From CAYRVX01 sp964642165 (GTDB lineage: Bacteria > Planctomycetota > Phycisphaerae > SM23-33), in the NCBI GenBank assembly GCA_964642165.1, contig CAZXOC010000323.1, positions 1 through 7,831 on the forward strand: 7,831 bases of DNA. Direction: 5' to 3'. The stretch's first letter is position 1; each line of letters opens with the position of its first letter. The notes under the pieces are model-generated. The model saw only the letters and a program-made list of their open reading frames with translations. It had not been told where the DNA came from and searched no databases. Made by a program: the position numbers and the translations under genes. Positions 1 through 6,072 of the stretch are shown in pieces.

Positions 1-3000
1 CCGCGGATCGAATCGACGGCGAACTGGCCGCGCCGCGCGCCGTGGACGGGGTCGAGGCGGATGGCCGTGATCGTCTGCCCGGACCACAGCGCGTGCCGCC
101 CCGGGCGTAGGCGGACCTCGTGGAACTCCCCGTCGGCACGCACGGCGAACGCGAGCACCTTGTCCTCCGCGAAGCGCGGGGACGAGGCGGTCGTCCAGTA
201 GAACTGCCCGCCCCGCCCGGCCGTGACGCGAAGACGGATCACCACCACCGGGCAGGCGTCGCCGTCCACGCGCAAGCGCCCCCGGACCAGGTACGGGTCC
301 GGGCCGGTCAGCGTCCCGCACAGCGCCCCGCCGCGGACGGACAGGGCGGCCACGTCGTGCTGGGCGACCCACCCCTCGGCCGACGTGTCGAAGCCAAAGT
401 CGATCGTCGTCGCCAGCCGCGGCAGGCGCTGCACCTCGCGGAACCGCGCGCCCTCGACCCGGACGTCCGATGCGCCGTCGTGGTTGACGCGGATCGACAG
501 GAACGCATACGCCGGGTCGTACCGCCATCCGGCGTCGCCGCCGCGCTCCACGTCGCGCCGCTCGCCCGCGGGCTTGCCGTCGACGGAGACGGCCCCCGGG
601 CGCGAGACGTTCGCCACCAGCACGACGCCCTGCATGCCCTGGGGCCAGGTCACGCGGAAGCGAAGCGCCCCGCCGTCCCACCGGGCGCCGGCGATCTTCC
701 CGGCGGCCGTGACGTGCAGGCGCCGCCGGCCCTCGCCGACGATCACGGTGGCCGGGTCCTCGTCCCGCCCGGTGAGCTTCAGGATGTTCCGAAGGATCTG
801 CCGAGGCGCGAAGACCCACGGGCACTTCTTCGCGTCGATCGCGCTGACGTTGTCCGGCCAGAGCGCCACGTTCTCGCCGTCGAGGTCCTGCTGGTGGACG
901 GCGCTTCGGATGAGCAGCTCGGCGATCCGGCGCCAGGGGCGGCTGTCGTCGAGCTCCGCCAGCTTCAGCAGTGCGTTGGCGTAGCGCAGGCCGTTCCACT
1001 GCACCGGGCGGCCGAACCACGAGCCCCGGTACCACGTCGCCCCGAGGACGGGAATGCTCCCGCCGAGGAGGAACGGCTGGTCGGGGTCGTCCCACAGGTA
1101 GACGAAGGGCAGCCCGCGGCGCGCCCACGTGACCGCGTCGCCGAGCCAGCGTTTCTCGCCGGAGAAGCGGTAGGCCTCCACGTAGGCGTCGACGGCGTCG
1201 GCCGCCGCGAGGATGTCCGGCGTGTGGACGGGCACTTCCCAGACCTGGGCCGCTCGCGGGACGCGGAAGCTCTCCATCCGCTCCAGCGTTCTGCGGATCT
1301 CGTCGTAGGCCTCGCGGTCGCCGGCGACGCGGGCGTAGGCCAGCACGAGCGAGGCGTTGCGGGCGCACGTGCCGACCTCGACGGCGTCGTCCGGGCCCAG
1401 CTCGTAGTAGTCCCTGCCCTGGAAGACGCCCCGGTCCTTGCGGTCGGCGTCGAAGCGCCACGTGCCGTCGGGCGCCCGGGCGGCCAGCAGGCCGGCGGCG
1501 CGGGCGGGGCTCGCCCAGGCCAGGTCCACGCGCCCGGCCGTGCGCTGCGCGTCGTAGCGGGCCTCGCCGCCGACGAGCTTCAGCACCTCCTCGGCGCGGG
1601 CGCGGCACTGGCGGCGGACGGGCTCGCTGCCGCCGGCGATCTCGCCCAGCAGCAGGTCGGCCAGGTACGGCCTCGGCCGCACCAGGCGCGACATGAGCGG
1701 GTGTCCGCTCTTCGTGCTCCACCACTTGCGCTCGTCGGCGTCCCAGAGCGATTGCAGGTACGCCCGCATGGAGAACTCGATCTCGCCGTCCCACGAGCCG
1801 TGCGGCAGGGCAGGCGGCTTCGGCAGGCCGTAGAGACGCAGGTACTCGTCGATCGCGCCGAGCGCGTCGGCGGCTGCGCCGTCGGCGTAGATCCGGCAGC
1901 GAAGGCGCAGGGGCCGCCCGGCCTTCACGGGGTACGGGCGGGCGGCCTCGCGGCGGTTGGGCTCGACGAACTCCGGCACCGTGGGCAGGAACAGGCCCAT
2001 CCGGTGGCCGCGCTGGTTATCCCACCGGTCGGGCGAGGCGAAGACGACCGCCGGCCGATCGCGCCGCTGGTCCCACTGCTGGCGGGCGTCCCACAGCAGG
2101 CCCACCGTGCCGTGCCGCGAGTGCACGCCGATGGCGGGGATCGTCACCATGTTCGGGTGGACCACGTAGCGCTCGCGGTGGGGGTGGTCGGCGGCGATGT
2201 CCAGCGTGCCGGAGGAGAGCTCCTCGCCGACGAGCCACTCCAGCCCGGGGAAGACCGCCTCGTCGCGGGCCAGCGCGCAGACCCCGGGCCCGTCGAAGGC
2301 CAGCAGCCCGGCATCGCGGTCGCAGGCGAGGCGGTAGTCCGCCGCGATCGTCCGGGCGCCGGGCGCCAGCTCGAACGTCGCGGCCAGTCGCCAGACGGCC
2401 GGGCGGGGGCCCGGTGAGGCGGCGTGGCAGGTGAACGTCAGGCTCGCGGTCGGCCCGGTTTGGGCCTTCGGCGCGGCGCGGCTGACGAGCATCGCCTCGC
2501 GGTGGACCTTGCCGTCGAGTCGCCAGGCCAGGCGGCTCAAGCGCGGCAGCCACGCCACGGTCCGCCAGCCGGCGGGCGTCCTGGCCTGAAGCTCCGCGGG
2601 CCCGAAGCCGAAGCCCGCGCGGCGGAAGATCAGCCGCACGTGCTCGTTCTCCAGCACGGCGAGGTCCTTCCCGGACACGGTGCGGAGTCGCCCGGCGGGC
2701 GGCGGAACCTTGGCGTCGCGGACGAACAGCAGGCGCGTCTCGGCGGTCGGCGCGTTCGCGGCGTTGTCCGCGCGGACCTCGACCGACGCCGTCAGCCCCA
2801 CCGGCTCGCCCCGCGGGCGCAGCGAGGTCGACAGGAACACGGCGCGTCCCGGCGGGATCTCCTTCTGCCCGGCGCCGAGGACACCCGCGCCCGCCGTCGT
2901 GCGGAAGCGCGCCTCGGGCTTGCGGAGGATGATGTTCCCGGCGTTCCGCAGCACACACTCGAGGCGGACGCGTTGGCCGTGGAGGAAGACCGGTGCGGCC

Positions 3001-3902
3001 GGGCCGAAGCTCTCCAGGACGAGCTTCGCTGCGAGGGGGAACGCCGTCTCGGTGCGGGCCCGGCCGGCGGCGGCGGTCAGGCCGATCGTCCCCGCCGCGG
3101 CGCGCTCGCCCTCGATGGTGAAGACGGCCCGTGTGGTGTCGTCGACGGGCAGGGCGCGGAGGCGCCGCTCGGCGGGGACGGCCTTCAGGCCCCCCGGCAG
3201 CGTCAGCCGCACGCGGACGTCCTTCGCCGGCACGTCGCCGGCGTTCTCGATGAGGGCCCGCAGCGTGGCCCGGCGGCCGGGCGCGGCGGCGTCCTCCGCC
3301 AGGTGAACGTTGCCGAAGCGCAGGATCTCGCCGACGCGCTCGACGTAGGAGACGTCGTCGAGCAGCAGCTCGCCGGCCCGGCCGGCGATCCGCGCGGCGA
3401 AGTGGACCCAGCGGACCTTGGGGTTGTCGGCGAAGTCGTACCTCAGGCGCGCGTGGTGCCAGCGGCCGTCGCCGACGTGCTGCGGCGGCACGAGGAACGT
3501 CGCCCGCGCCGAGCCGGTCCCCTCGATGGGGTCGGCGGTCATGGGGATGGCGTAGACGGCCAGGCGGGCGCCGTCGGCGGCGACGGCCTGGTACCAGAAG
3601 TCGATGCCGCCCCGCAGGCGGTCGATCATCGCGCCCCGCCGGCCGCTGTGGGCCCGCCAGGCGCGGTTCAGGCCCGTCTCGCGGCCCTTCGAGGCGGCCG
3701 TGCGGACCATGCGGAGGGCATACCGGCCGGTGTGGGCGCTGCGTGAGACCGTCACGCCCTGCCCGACGGGCTCCCAGTCGACGGGGAAGCCGCCGGGGCC
3801 GAGCCGCTCGAACGAGCCGTTCGTGCAGGGCTCCGCGGCGGGGTCCGCGGCGCCGGCGGCGGCGCACAGGGCCATGCAGACGGGAGCCATCCATTTCGGC
3901 AT
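1..3902 (-). CDS. Large exported multidomain protein with carbohydrate-binding-like domains and a probable alpha/alpha-barrel (3' end outside window)
   Basis: The frame is open from ATG at 3902 to the left edge, giving 1300 codons with no stop in the window. The start has a good ribosome-binding site (GGGAGA, 5 nt upstream). Residues 1-19 read as a signal peptide (MPKWMAPVCMALCAAAGAA). Residues about 26-187 begin CTNGSFE and end LLLDDVSYVE, the usual outline of a jelly-roll carbohydrate-binding-type module. Residues about 190-400 look like two CARDB/NEW3-type Ig-like repeats (each with an 'ENAGD'- or 'RNAGN'-like turn). Residues about 400-680 are beta-rich, and about 690-1050 are helical and rich in Trp and Tyr, suggesting an (alpha/alpha) toroid of the glycosidase/lyase type. 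Residues about 1164-1300 (FGFDTSAEGW onward) form another beta-sandwich resembling C-terminal domains of large planctomycete secreted proteins. I cannot assign catalytic residues or a substrate. The stop probably lies close to the left edge because that last domain is nearly complete. A polysaccharide-active enzyme is inference. Confidence 0.85.
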   Translation of the reverse strand, partial: MPKWMAPVCMALCAAAGAADPAAEPCTNGSFERLGPGGFPVDWEPVGQGVTVSRSAHTGRYALRMVRTAASKGRETGLNRAWRAHSGRRGAMIDRLRGGIDFWYQAVAADGARLAVYAIPMTADPIEGTGSARATFLVPPQHVGDGRWHHARLRYDFADNPKVRWVHFAARIAGRAGELLLDDVSYVERVGEILRFGNVHLAEDAAAPGRRATLRALIENAGDVPAKDVRVRLTLPGGLKAVPAERRLRALPVDDTTRAVFTIEGERAAAGTIGLTAAAGRARTETAFPLAAKLVLESFGPAAPVFLHGQRVRLECVLRNAGNIILRKPEARFRTTAGAGVLGAGQKEIPPGRAVFLSTSLRPRGEPVGLTASVEVRADNAANAPTAETRLLFVRDAKVPPPAGRLRTVSGKDLAVLENEHVRLIFRRAGFGFGPAELQARTPAGWRTVAWLPRLSRLAWRLDGKVHREAMLVSRAAPKAQTGPTASLTFTCHAASPGPRPAVWRLAATFELAPGARTIAADYRLACDRDAGLLAFDGPGVCALARDEAVFPGLEWLVGEELSSGTLDIAADHPHRERYVVHPNMVTIPAIGVHSRHGTVGLLWDARQQWDQRRDRPAVVFASPDRWDNQRGHRMGLFLPTVPEFVEPNRREAARPYPVKAGRPLRLRCRIYADGAAADALGAIDEYLRLYGLPKPPALPHGSWDGEIEFSMRAYLQSLWDADERKWWSTKSGHPLMSRLVRPRPYLADLLLGEIAGGSEPVRRQCRARAEEVLKLVGGEARYDAQRTAGRVDLAWASPARAAGLLAARAPDGTWRFDADRKDRGVFQGRDYYELGPDDAVEVGTCARNASLVLAYARVAGDREAYDEIRRTLERMESFRVPRAAQVWEVPVHTPDILAAADAVDAYVEAYRFSGEKRWLGDAVTWARRGLPFVYLWDDPDQPFLLGGSIPVLGATWYRGSWFGRPVQWNGLRYANALLKLAELDDSRPWRRIAELLIRSAVHQQDLDGENVALWPDNVSAIDAKKCPWVFAPRQILRNILKLTGRDEDPATVIVGEGRRRLHVTAAGKIAGARWDGGALRFRVTWPQGMQGVVLVANVSRPGAVSVDGKPAGERRDVERGGDAGWRYDPAYAFLSIRVNHDGASDVRVEGARFREVQRLPRLATTIDFGFDTSAEGWVAQHDVAALSVRGGALCGTLTGPDPYLVRGRLRVDGDACPVVVIRLRVTAGRGGQFYWTTASSPRFAEDKVLAFAVRADGEFHEVRLRPGRHALWSGQTITAIRLDPVHGARRGQFAVDSIR

Positions 3903-3913
3903 TGCTGTCTCCC
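3903..3913 (-). promoter_or_regulatory. Ribosome-binding site of the large exported protein
   Basis: On the minus strand GGGAGA (3913-3908) lies 5 nt before ATG 3902. This decides the start: it directly precedes the signal peptide, and the upstream gene ends at 3947. The GGG overlaps the right half of a perfect palindrome CCCACGTGGG (3911-3920). The stretch GGGAGAC (3913-3907) is complementary to GUCUCCC in the two loops of the candidate small RNA at 4421-4533. Confidence 0.7.
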
Positions 3914-3946
3914 ACGTGGGGGGCTGGTCGGCGGCCGGCGCCCGGC

Positions 3947-4327
3947 TCAGGACAGCACGAAGCGCCACAAGGCCCAGGCCCCCACGCCCAGGGCCGCCAC
4001 AACGGCCAGCCAGAAGAGCATCTTGACCTTCCTGCTTCGCTTCTTGCGGTACTTCAGCACGATGGGCTTGCGCTGGTGGAAGCAGTCGGTGCAGAGGAGC
4101 TGGCCGCTCTGCTCCATCATCTGCCCGGTGGGGAAGGAGCCCCCGCAATCCACGCACAACTGCATGGCGGCCGTGGTGGGCTTGGGCCGCTGGGCGGGGC
4201 TGCCGGACGGGGGCGTGCCCGGCACGCGGACCGTCTTGCGGCAGCCGGGGCACTCGGTCGTCTGCCCCGCGTAGGACTGCGGCAGCTTGAGGAACTTGCC
4301 GCAGACGTGACACCTGAACTCGATCAT
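3947..4327 (-). CDS. Double zinc-ribbon protein with one C-terminal membrane helix
   Basis: The protein has 126 residues from ATG 4327, where MIEFRCHVCGK begins the first zinc ribbon. The open frame continues upstream, but that part is low-complexity Arg/Pro sequence crossing the promoter and hairpins, so it is not coding. Two four-cysteine metal sites are visible: C6/C9 with C26/C29, and C58/C61 with C79/C82. The first follows a pattern common in planctomycete zinc-ribbon proteins (GKFLKLPQSYAGQ...CPGC). A linker rich in Pro, Ser and Thr (37-54) separates the two. A basic stretch (KYRKKRSRKVK, 92-102) precedes a single hydrophobic helix at about 103-121, so the protein is probably tail-anchored with the ribbons in the cytoplasm. 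It ends 44 nt before the large exported-protein gene on the same strand, suggesting co-transcription. No clear Shine-Dalgarno is seen. The specific function is unknown; a regulatory or assembly role is inference. Confidence 0.85.
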   Translation of the reverse strand: MIEFRCHVCGKFLKLPQSYAGQTTECPGCRKTVRVPGTPPSGSPAQRPKPTTAAMQLCVDCGGSFPTGQMMEQSGQLLCTDCFHQRKPIVLKYRKKRSRKVKMLFWLAVVAALGVGAWALWRFVLS

Positions 4328-4367
4328 GGGCGGCGCCCCTCGGGCGCGGCGGCGCCGGCGGCGGTGG

Positions 4368-4389
4368 GGGGCGGAGAATGGCCCGCCCC
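4368..4389. other. GC-rich hairpin in the leader of the zinc-ribbon gene
   Basis: GGGGCGG (4368-4374) and CCGCCCC (4383-4389) form a perfect 7-bp stem with an 8-nt loop, about 40-60 nt upstream of the zinc-ribbon start. Its loop and right arm (AGAATGGCCCGCCCCG, 4375-4390) recur as AGAATGCCCGCCCCG at 4732-4746, upstream of tgt. The role is unknown. Confidence 0.4.
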
Positions 4390-4420
4390 GCCGCGGCGGC
4401 CCCGGCCGACGTATGTGAAT

Positions 4421-4533
4421 GAGAACAAAAGGCGACGCCGAGGTGGAGGGAGACCTTGGCATCGCCCTGGTTGCCGCATCCCTAGCGCAGGCGGAGGGAG
4501 ACCCGCGCCATCCTCGGGGTGCAGCAGACGACT
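4421..4533 (-). ncRNA. Candidate small RNA or attenuator leader with two CUCCCUCC-loop hairpins
   Basis: The predicted transcript starts near 4533, seven bases after a perfect extended -10 element, and ends in the U-tract at 4430-4421, so it is about 110 nt long. Read on the minus strand, hairpin A (4508-4485) has an 8-bp stem, GCGCGGGU/GCCUGCGC with two G-U pairs, closing the loop CUCCCUCC. Hairpin B (4466-4431) has a 14-bp stem with one A-C mismatch and one U-G pair, closing the same loop CUCCCUCC, and is followed directly by UUUUGUUCU. The two loops are identical and exactly 48 nt apart, while the stems differ in sequence but still pair, as expected for a selected loop. The loop contains CCUCC, the anti-Shine-Dalgarno core. 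The pattern recalls alphaproteobacterial 'cuckoo' RNAs with C-rich anti-SD loops, but homology is not claimed. It could instead be the 5' leader of the zinc-ribbon gene with a leaky attenuator. A plus-strand RNA displaying GGAGGGAG loops is a weaker alternative. Confidence 0.55.
4431..4466 (-). terminator. Intrinsic terminator hairpin of the candidate small RNA
   Basis: A stem of 14 pairs (4466-4453 with 4444-4431) contains one A-C mismatch and one U-G pair around an 8-nt loop. It is followed on the minus strand by UUUUGUUCUC (4430-4421). A GC-rich stem with a downstream U-rich run is the classic Rho-independent layout. It lies about 95 nt before the zinc-ribbon start, so read-through would express that gene. 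Confidence 0.6.
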
Positions 4534-4539
4534 CACCCA

Positions 4540-4548
4540 ATTATATCA
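4540..4548 (-). promoter_or_regulatory. Extended -10 promoter (TGATATAAT) facing left
   Basis: On the minus strand the bases 4548-4540 read TGATATAAT, a perfect TGnTATAAT extended -10 element. No good -35 is present (GTTCGG or TTCGGC at the expected spacing), which extended -10 promoters tolerate. A run of seven A residues on the minus strand (4589-4583) falls at about -50 to -56 from the predicted start near 4533, where UP elements sit. In DNA this GC-rich such an AT-rich match is unlikely to be accidental. It would drive the candidate RNA and, by read-through, the zinc-ribbon and large exported-protein genes. Confidence 0.65.
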
Positions 4549-4589
4549 GGCTGCACAAACCGCCGAACAGGCCCGAAAGGCGTTTTTTT

Positions 4590-4789
4590 CGTCCCCGGGT
4601 CCGTTGGATCCAGCCCCGCCCTGCCAACCTGCCGGCGAGGGTCCGGCCCGTCCATACTCTGATACTCCCCGTCGGCGGGGTTTGTTCAGCCGGCGCTTGG
4701 GAAAGGTGGCGGCGGGGCCGGCCGGGGGCATAGAATGCCCGCCCCGGGCGGCGGCGCAGCCCGCGCCGCCGAGGCGGCAGGACGAGACG
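4590..4789 (+). other. Upstream region of tgt: several hairpins, no clear sigma-70 promoter
   Basis: No gene is visible here. The region holds a short CCCCG-TCGG-CGGGG hairpin followed by TTTGTT (4667-4686), which resembles a weak rightward terminator or attenuator. It also holds a motif shared with the 6073 gene (4690-4711), an inverted repeat GGGCAT-AGA-ATGCCC (4726-4740) that includes a TAGAAT -10-like hexamer at 4731-4736, and a 9-bp GC stem (4749-4757 with 4763-4771) just upstream of the ribosome-binding site. No -35 hexamer lies 16-18 nt before TAGAAT, so the tgt promoter cannot be placed with confidence. No preQ1 riboswitch pattern is recognised. Confidence 0.4.
4690..4711 (+). repeat. 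Upstream motif shared by tgt and the 6073 gene, copy 1
   Basis: CCGGCGCTTGGG followed by AAAGGTGGCG matches 5979-6000 at 19 of 22 positions, including 12 consecutive identical bases. It begins 100 nt before the tgt start, and the other copy begins 94 nt before the start of the 6073 gene. The shared distance suggests a common regulatory or promoter element. Chance in GC-rich DNA cannot be excluded. Confidence 0.4.
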
Positions 4790-5863
4790 ATGCCCTCGCA
4801 GCCAGAGCGCGTGCTTGAGACGGTCGGCGGGCCGCTGCGCCTGCCCGCTTTTCTGCCCGACGCGACGCGGGCGGTCGTGCGGTGTGTGGACTCGGCCGAC
4901 CTCGCCGCCGCGGGCGTGCAGGGGCTCGTGGCGTGCGCGTTTCACCTGGCCCGCCGGCCGGGAACCCAGGTCCTCCGCGCCGCCGGCGGGCTGCACGAGT
5001 TCATGGGCTGGCGGCGGCCGGTCCTGCTGGACTCCGGGGGCTTCCAGGTCTTCTCGCTGCTGCGAGACTCGCCGAAGCTCGGGCGCGTCACGAAGCAGGG
5101 CTTCCAGTACCGGCGCGAGGCGGGCGAGCCCCGGAAGCTGCTGACGCCCGAGAAGTGCGTCCGCCAGCAGCTCCGCATGGGCGCCGACGCGGTCGTCTGC
5201 CTGGACCACTGCACGCACGGCGAGGCGCCCGCGGAGGTGCAGCGCCGCAGCGTCGAGCACACCATCGCCTGGGCGCGCCGCGGCCGGGAGGAGTTCCAGC
5301 GCCTCGCGGGCGACCGTCCCCGGCGCCCGATGCTCTTCGCCGTCGTCCAGGGCGGGCGCGACCCGGACCTCCGCCGGCGCTGCGCCGAGGCGCTGCTGGA
5401 GATCGGCTTCGACGGCTACGCCTACGGCGGCTGGCCCATCACCGGCGACAACGAGCTGAGCGAGATGGTGCACCTGACGGCCGAGCTGCTCGCCGGCCGC
5501 GGGCCCCTCTGGGCGCTCGGCATCGGCAAGCCCGAGCACGTGGTGACCGCCGCGGGGCTCGGCTACGACCTGCTCGACTGCGTGATCCCCACGCGCGACG
5601 CCCGCCACCGGCGGCTGTACGTCTGGCGCGACGAGCCCGCCGCGGGCGCGCGGTTCTACGAGCAGCTTTACATCCAGGACGAGAGGCATACCCGCGACGC
5701 CGGGGCGGTGGACGCCACCTGCGACTGTGCCTGCTGCCGCGAGTACTCCCGGGGCTACCTGCACCACCTGTTCCACATCGGCGACGCGCTGGCCTCGCGA
5801 CTCGCGACGATCCACAACCTCCGCTTCTACACCCGCCTGATGGCGCACCTCCGCGGCGAGTGA
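4790..5863 (+). CDS. tgt: Divergent tRNA-guanine (queuine) transglycosylase
   Basis: The 357-residue protein is a TGT-family enzyme, which exchanges guanine 34 of certain tRNAs for a 7-deazaguanine base in queuosine synthesis or salvage. Key residues are present: D81 in DSGGFQVFSL (general base), D139 and C141 in LDHC, Q187 in VVQGG, the nucleophile D263 in LDCVIPTR, and a zinc site C311/C313/C316 with H342 (TIHNL). Departures from the well-known Zymomonas enzyme are clear. The substrate-pocket loop GGLAVGE is replaced by GGWPITGD (213-220), with one extra residue. The usual GNTYHL reads ACAFHL, so the Asn that supports the catalytic Asp is Cys49. RNG after the PTR motif becomes RHR. The C-terminal segment after the zinc-site helix is missing. 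The start at 4790 follows a weak AGGACGAG site; in-frame sequence further upstream is low-complexity. No queuosine genes, yajC or secD are adjacent. Base specificity (preQ1, queuine or other) may differ from standard bacterial TGT. Confidence 0.93.
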   Translation: MPSQPERVLETVGGPLRLPAFLPDATRAVVRCVDSADLAAAGVQGLVACAFHLARRPGTQVLRAAGGLHEFMGWRRPVLLDSGGFQVFSLLRDSPKLGRVTKQGFQYRREAGEPRKLLTPEKCVRQQLRMGADAVVCLDHCTHGEAPAEVQRRSVEHTIAWARRGREEFQRLAGDRPRRPMLFAVVQGGRDPDLRRRCAEALLEIGFDGYAYGGWPITGDNELSEMVHLTAELLAGRGPLWALGIGKPEHVVTAAGLGYDLLDCVIPTRDARHRRLYVWRDEPAAGARFYEQLYIQDERHTRDAGAVDATCDCACCREYSRGYLHHLFHIGDALASRLATIHNLRFYTRLMAHLRGE

Positions 5864-5978
5864 CGCCGCGCCCCGCCCCGCCCGCCTGCCGGTCGGGACG
5901 CCTCCACGCCAGGTGCGGCCTTGCTGTCCGGCCTGCGGCGCGGCATATTCGTGGGCCGGAGCCCGGGCGGTCGGGTGA

Positions 5979-6000
5979 CCGGCGCTTGGGCAGGGCGGCG
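5979..6000 (+). repeat. Upstream motif shared by tgt and the 6073 gene, copy 2
   Basis: CCGGCGCTTGGG followed by CAGGGCGGCG is the second copy of the motif at 4690-4711, beginning 94 nt upstream of the 6073 start. It follows a small CGGTC-GGGT-GACCG hairpin. No AT-rich -10 hexamer lies at normal spacing downstream, so it is not an obvious sigma-70 -35 element. Confidence 0.4.
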
Positions 6001-6058
6001 TCTTCGCCCCACGCGGCCGGGGCGAGGGCGCCCGGGTTGGCTCCGGCGGATCGGCCGC

Positions 6059-6066
6059 GGGAGACC
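6059..6066 (+). promoter_or_regulatory. Ribosome-binding site of the 6073 gene, complementary to the candidate small RNA loops
   Basis: GGGAG at 6059-6063 lies 9 nt before ATG 6073 and selects that start at the signal peptide. The full octamer GGGAGACC (6059-6066) is the exact reverse complement of GGUCUCCC, which occurs in both hairpins of the candidate RNA at 4421-4533. Regulation by that RNA is inference. Confidence 0.6.
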
Positions 6067-6072
6067 GGCATC

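Noticed and set aside
120..2417. 765-codon plus-strand open frame, and the 440-codon one after it (2424-3746)
   Set aside because: Both are antisense to the 1300-codon minus-strand frame, which has a signal peptide, a ribosome-binding site and protein-like domains. The plus-strand translations are Arg/Gly/Ala/Pro-rich low-complexity products of high GC.
2017..4002. 661-codon minus-strand open frame overlapping both left genes
   Set aside because: It is a different frame from the supported genes, crosses the end of the zinc-ribbon gene, and translates to Arg/Pro-rich sequence with no recognisable domain.
4484..4513. Nine-codon leader peptide ORF (MARVSLRLR) in the candidate RNA
   Set aside because: The only SD-like bases directly abut the ATG with no spacing, and there is no codon run that would suggest attenuation by a specific amino acid.
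4561..4589. Rightward intrinsic terminator (CGCC/GGCG then T7)
   Set aside because: The stem is only 4 bp with a 14-nt loop, and no rightward gene ends before it. The A7 on the other strand fits better as an UP element. The option is kept as an alternative under the strand-ambiguity finding.
3743..4789. N-terminal extension of the tgt frame to 3743
   Set aside because: The family start fits 4790. The upstream part overlaps opposite-strand genes and the promoter and hairpin region, and is low-complexity.
4590..4789. preQ1 riboswitch controlling tgt
   Set aside because: No small H-type pseudoknot pattern with an A-rich tail was recognised; the region is GC hairpins only.
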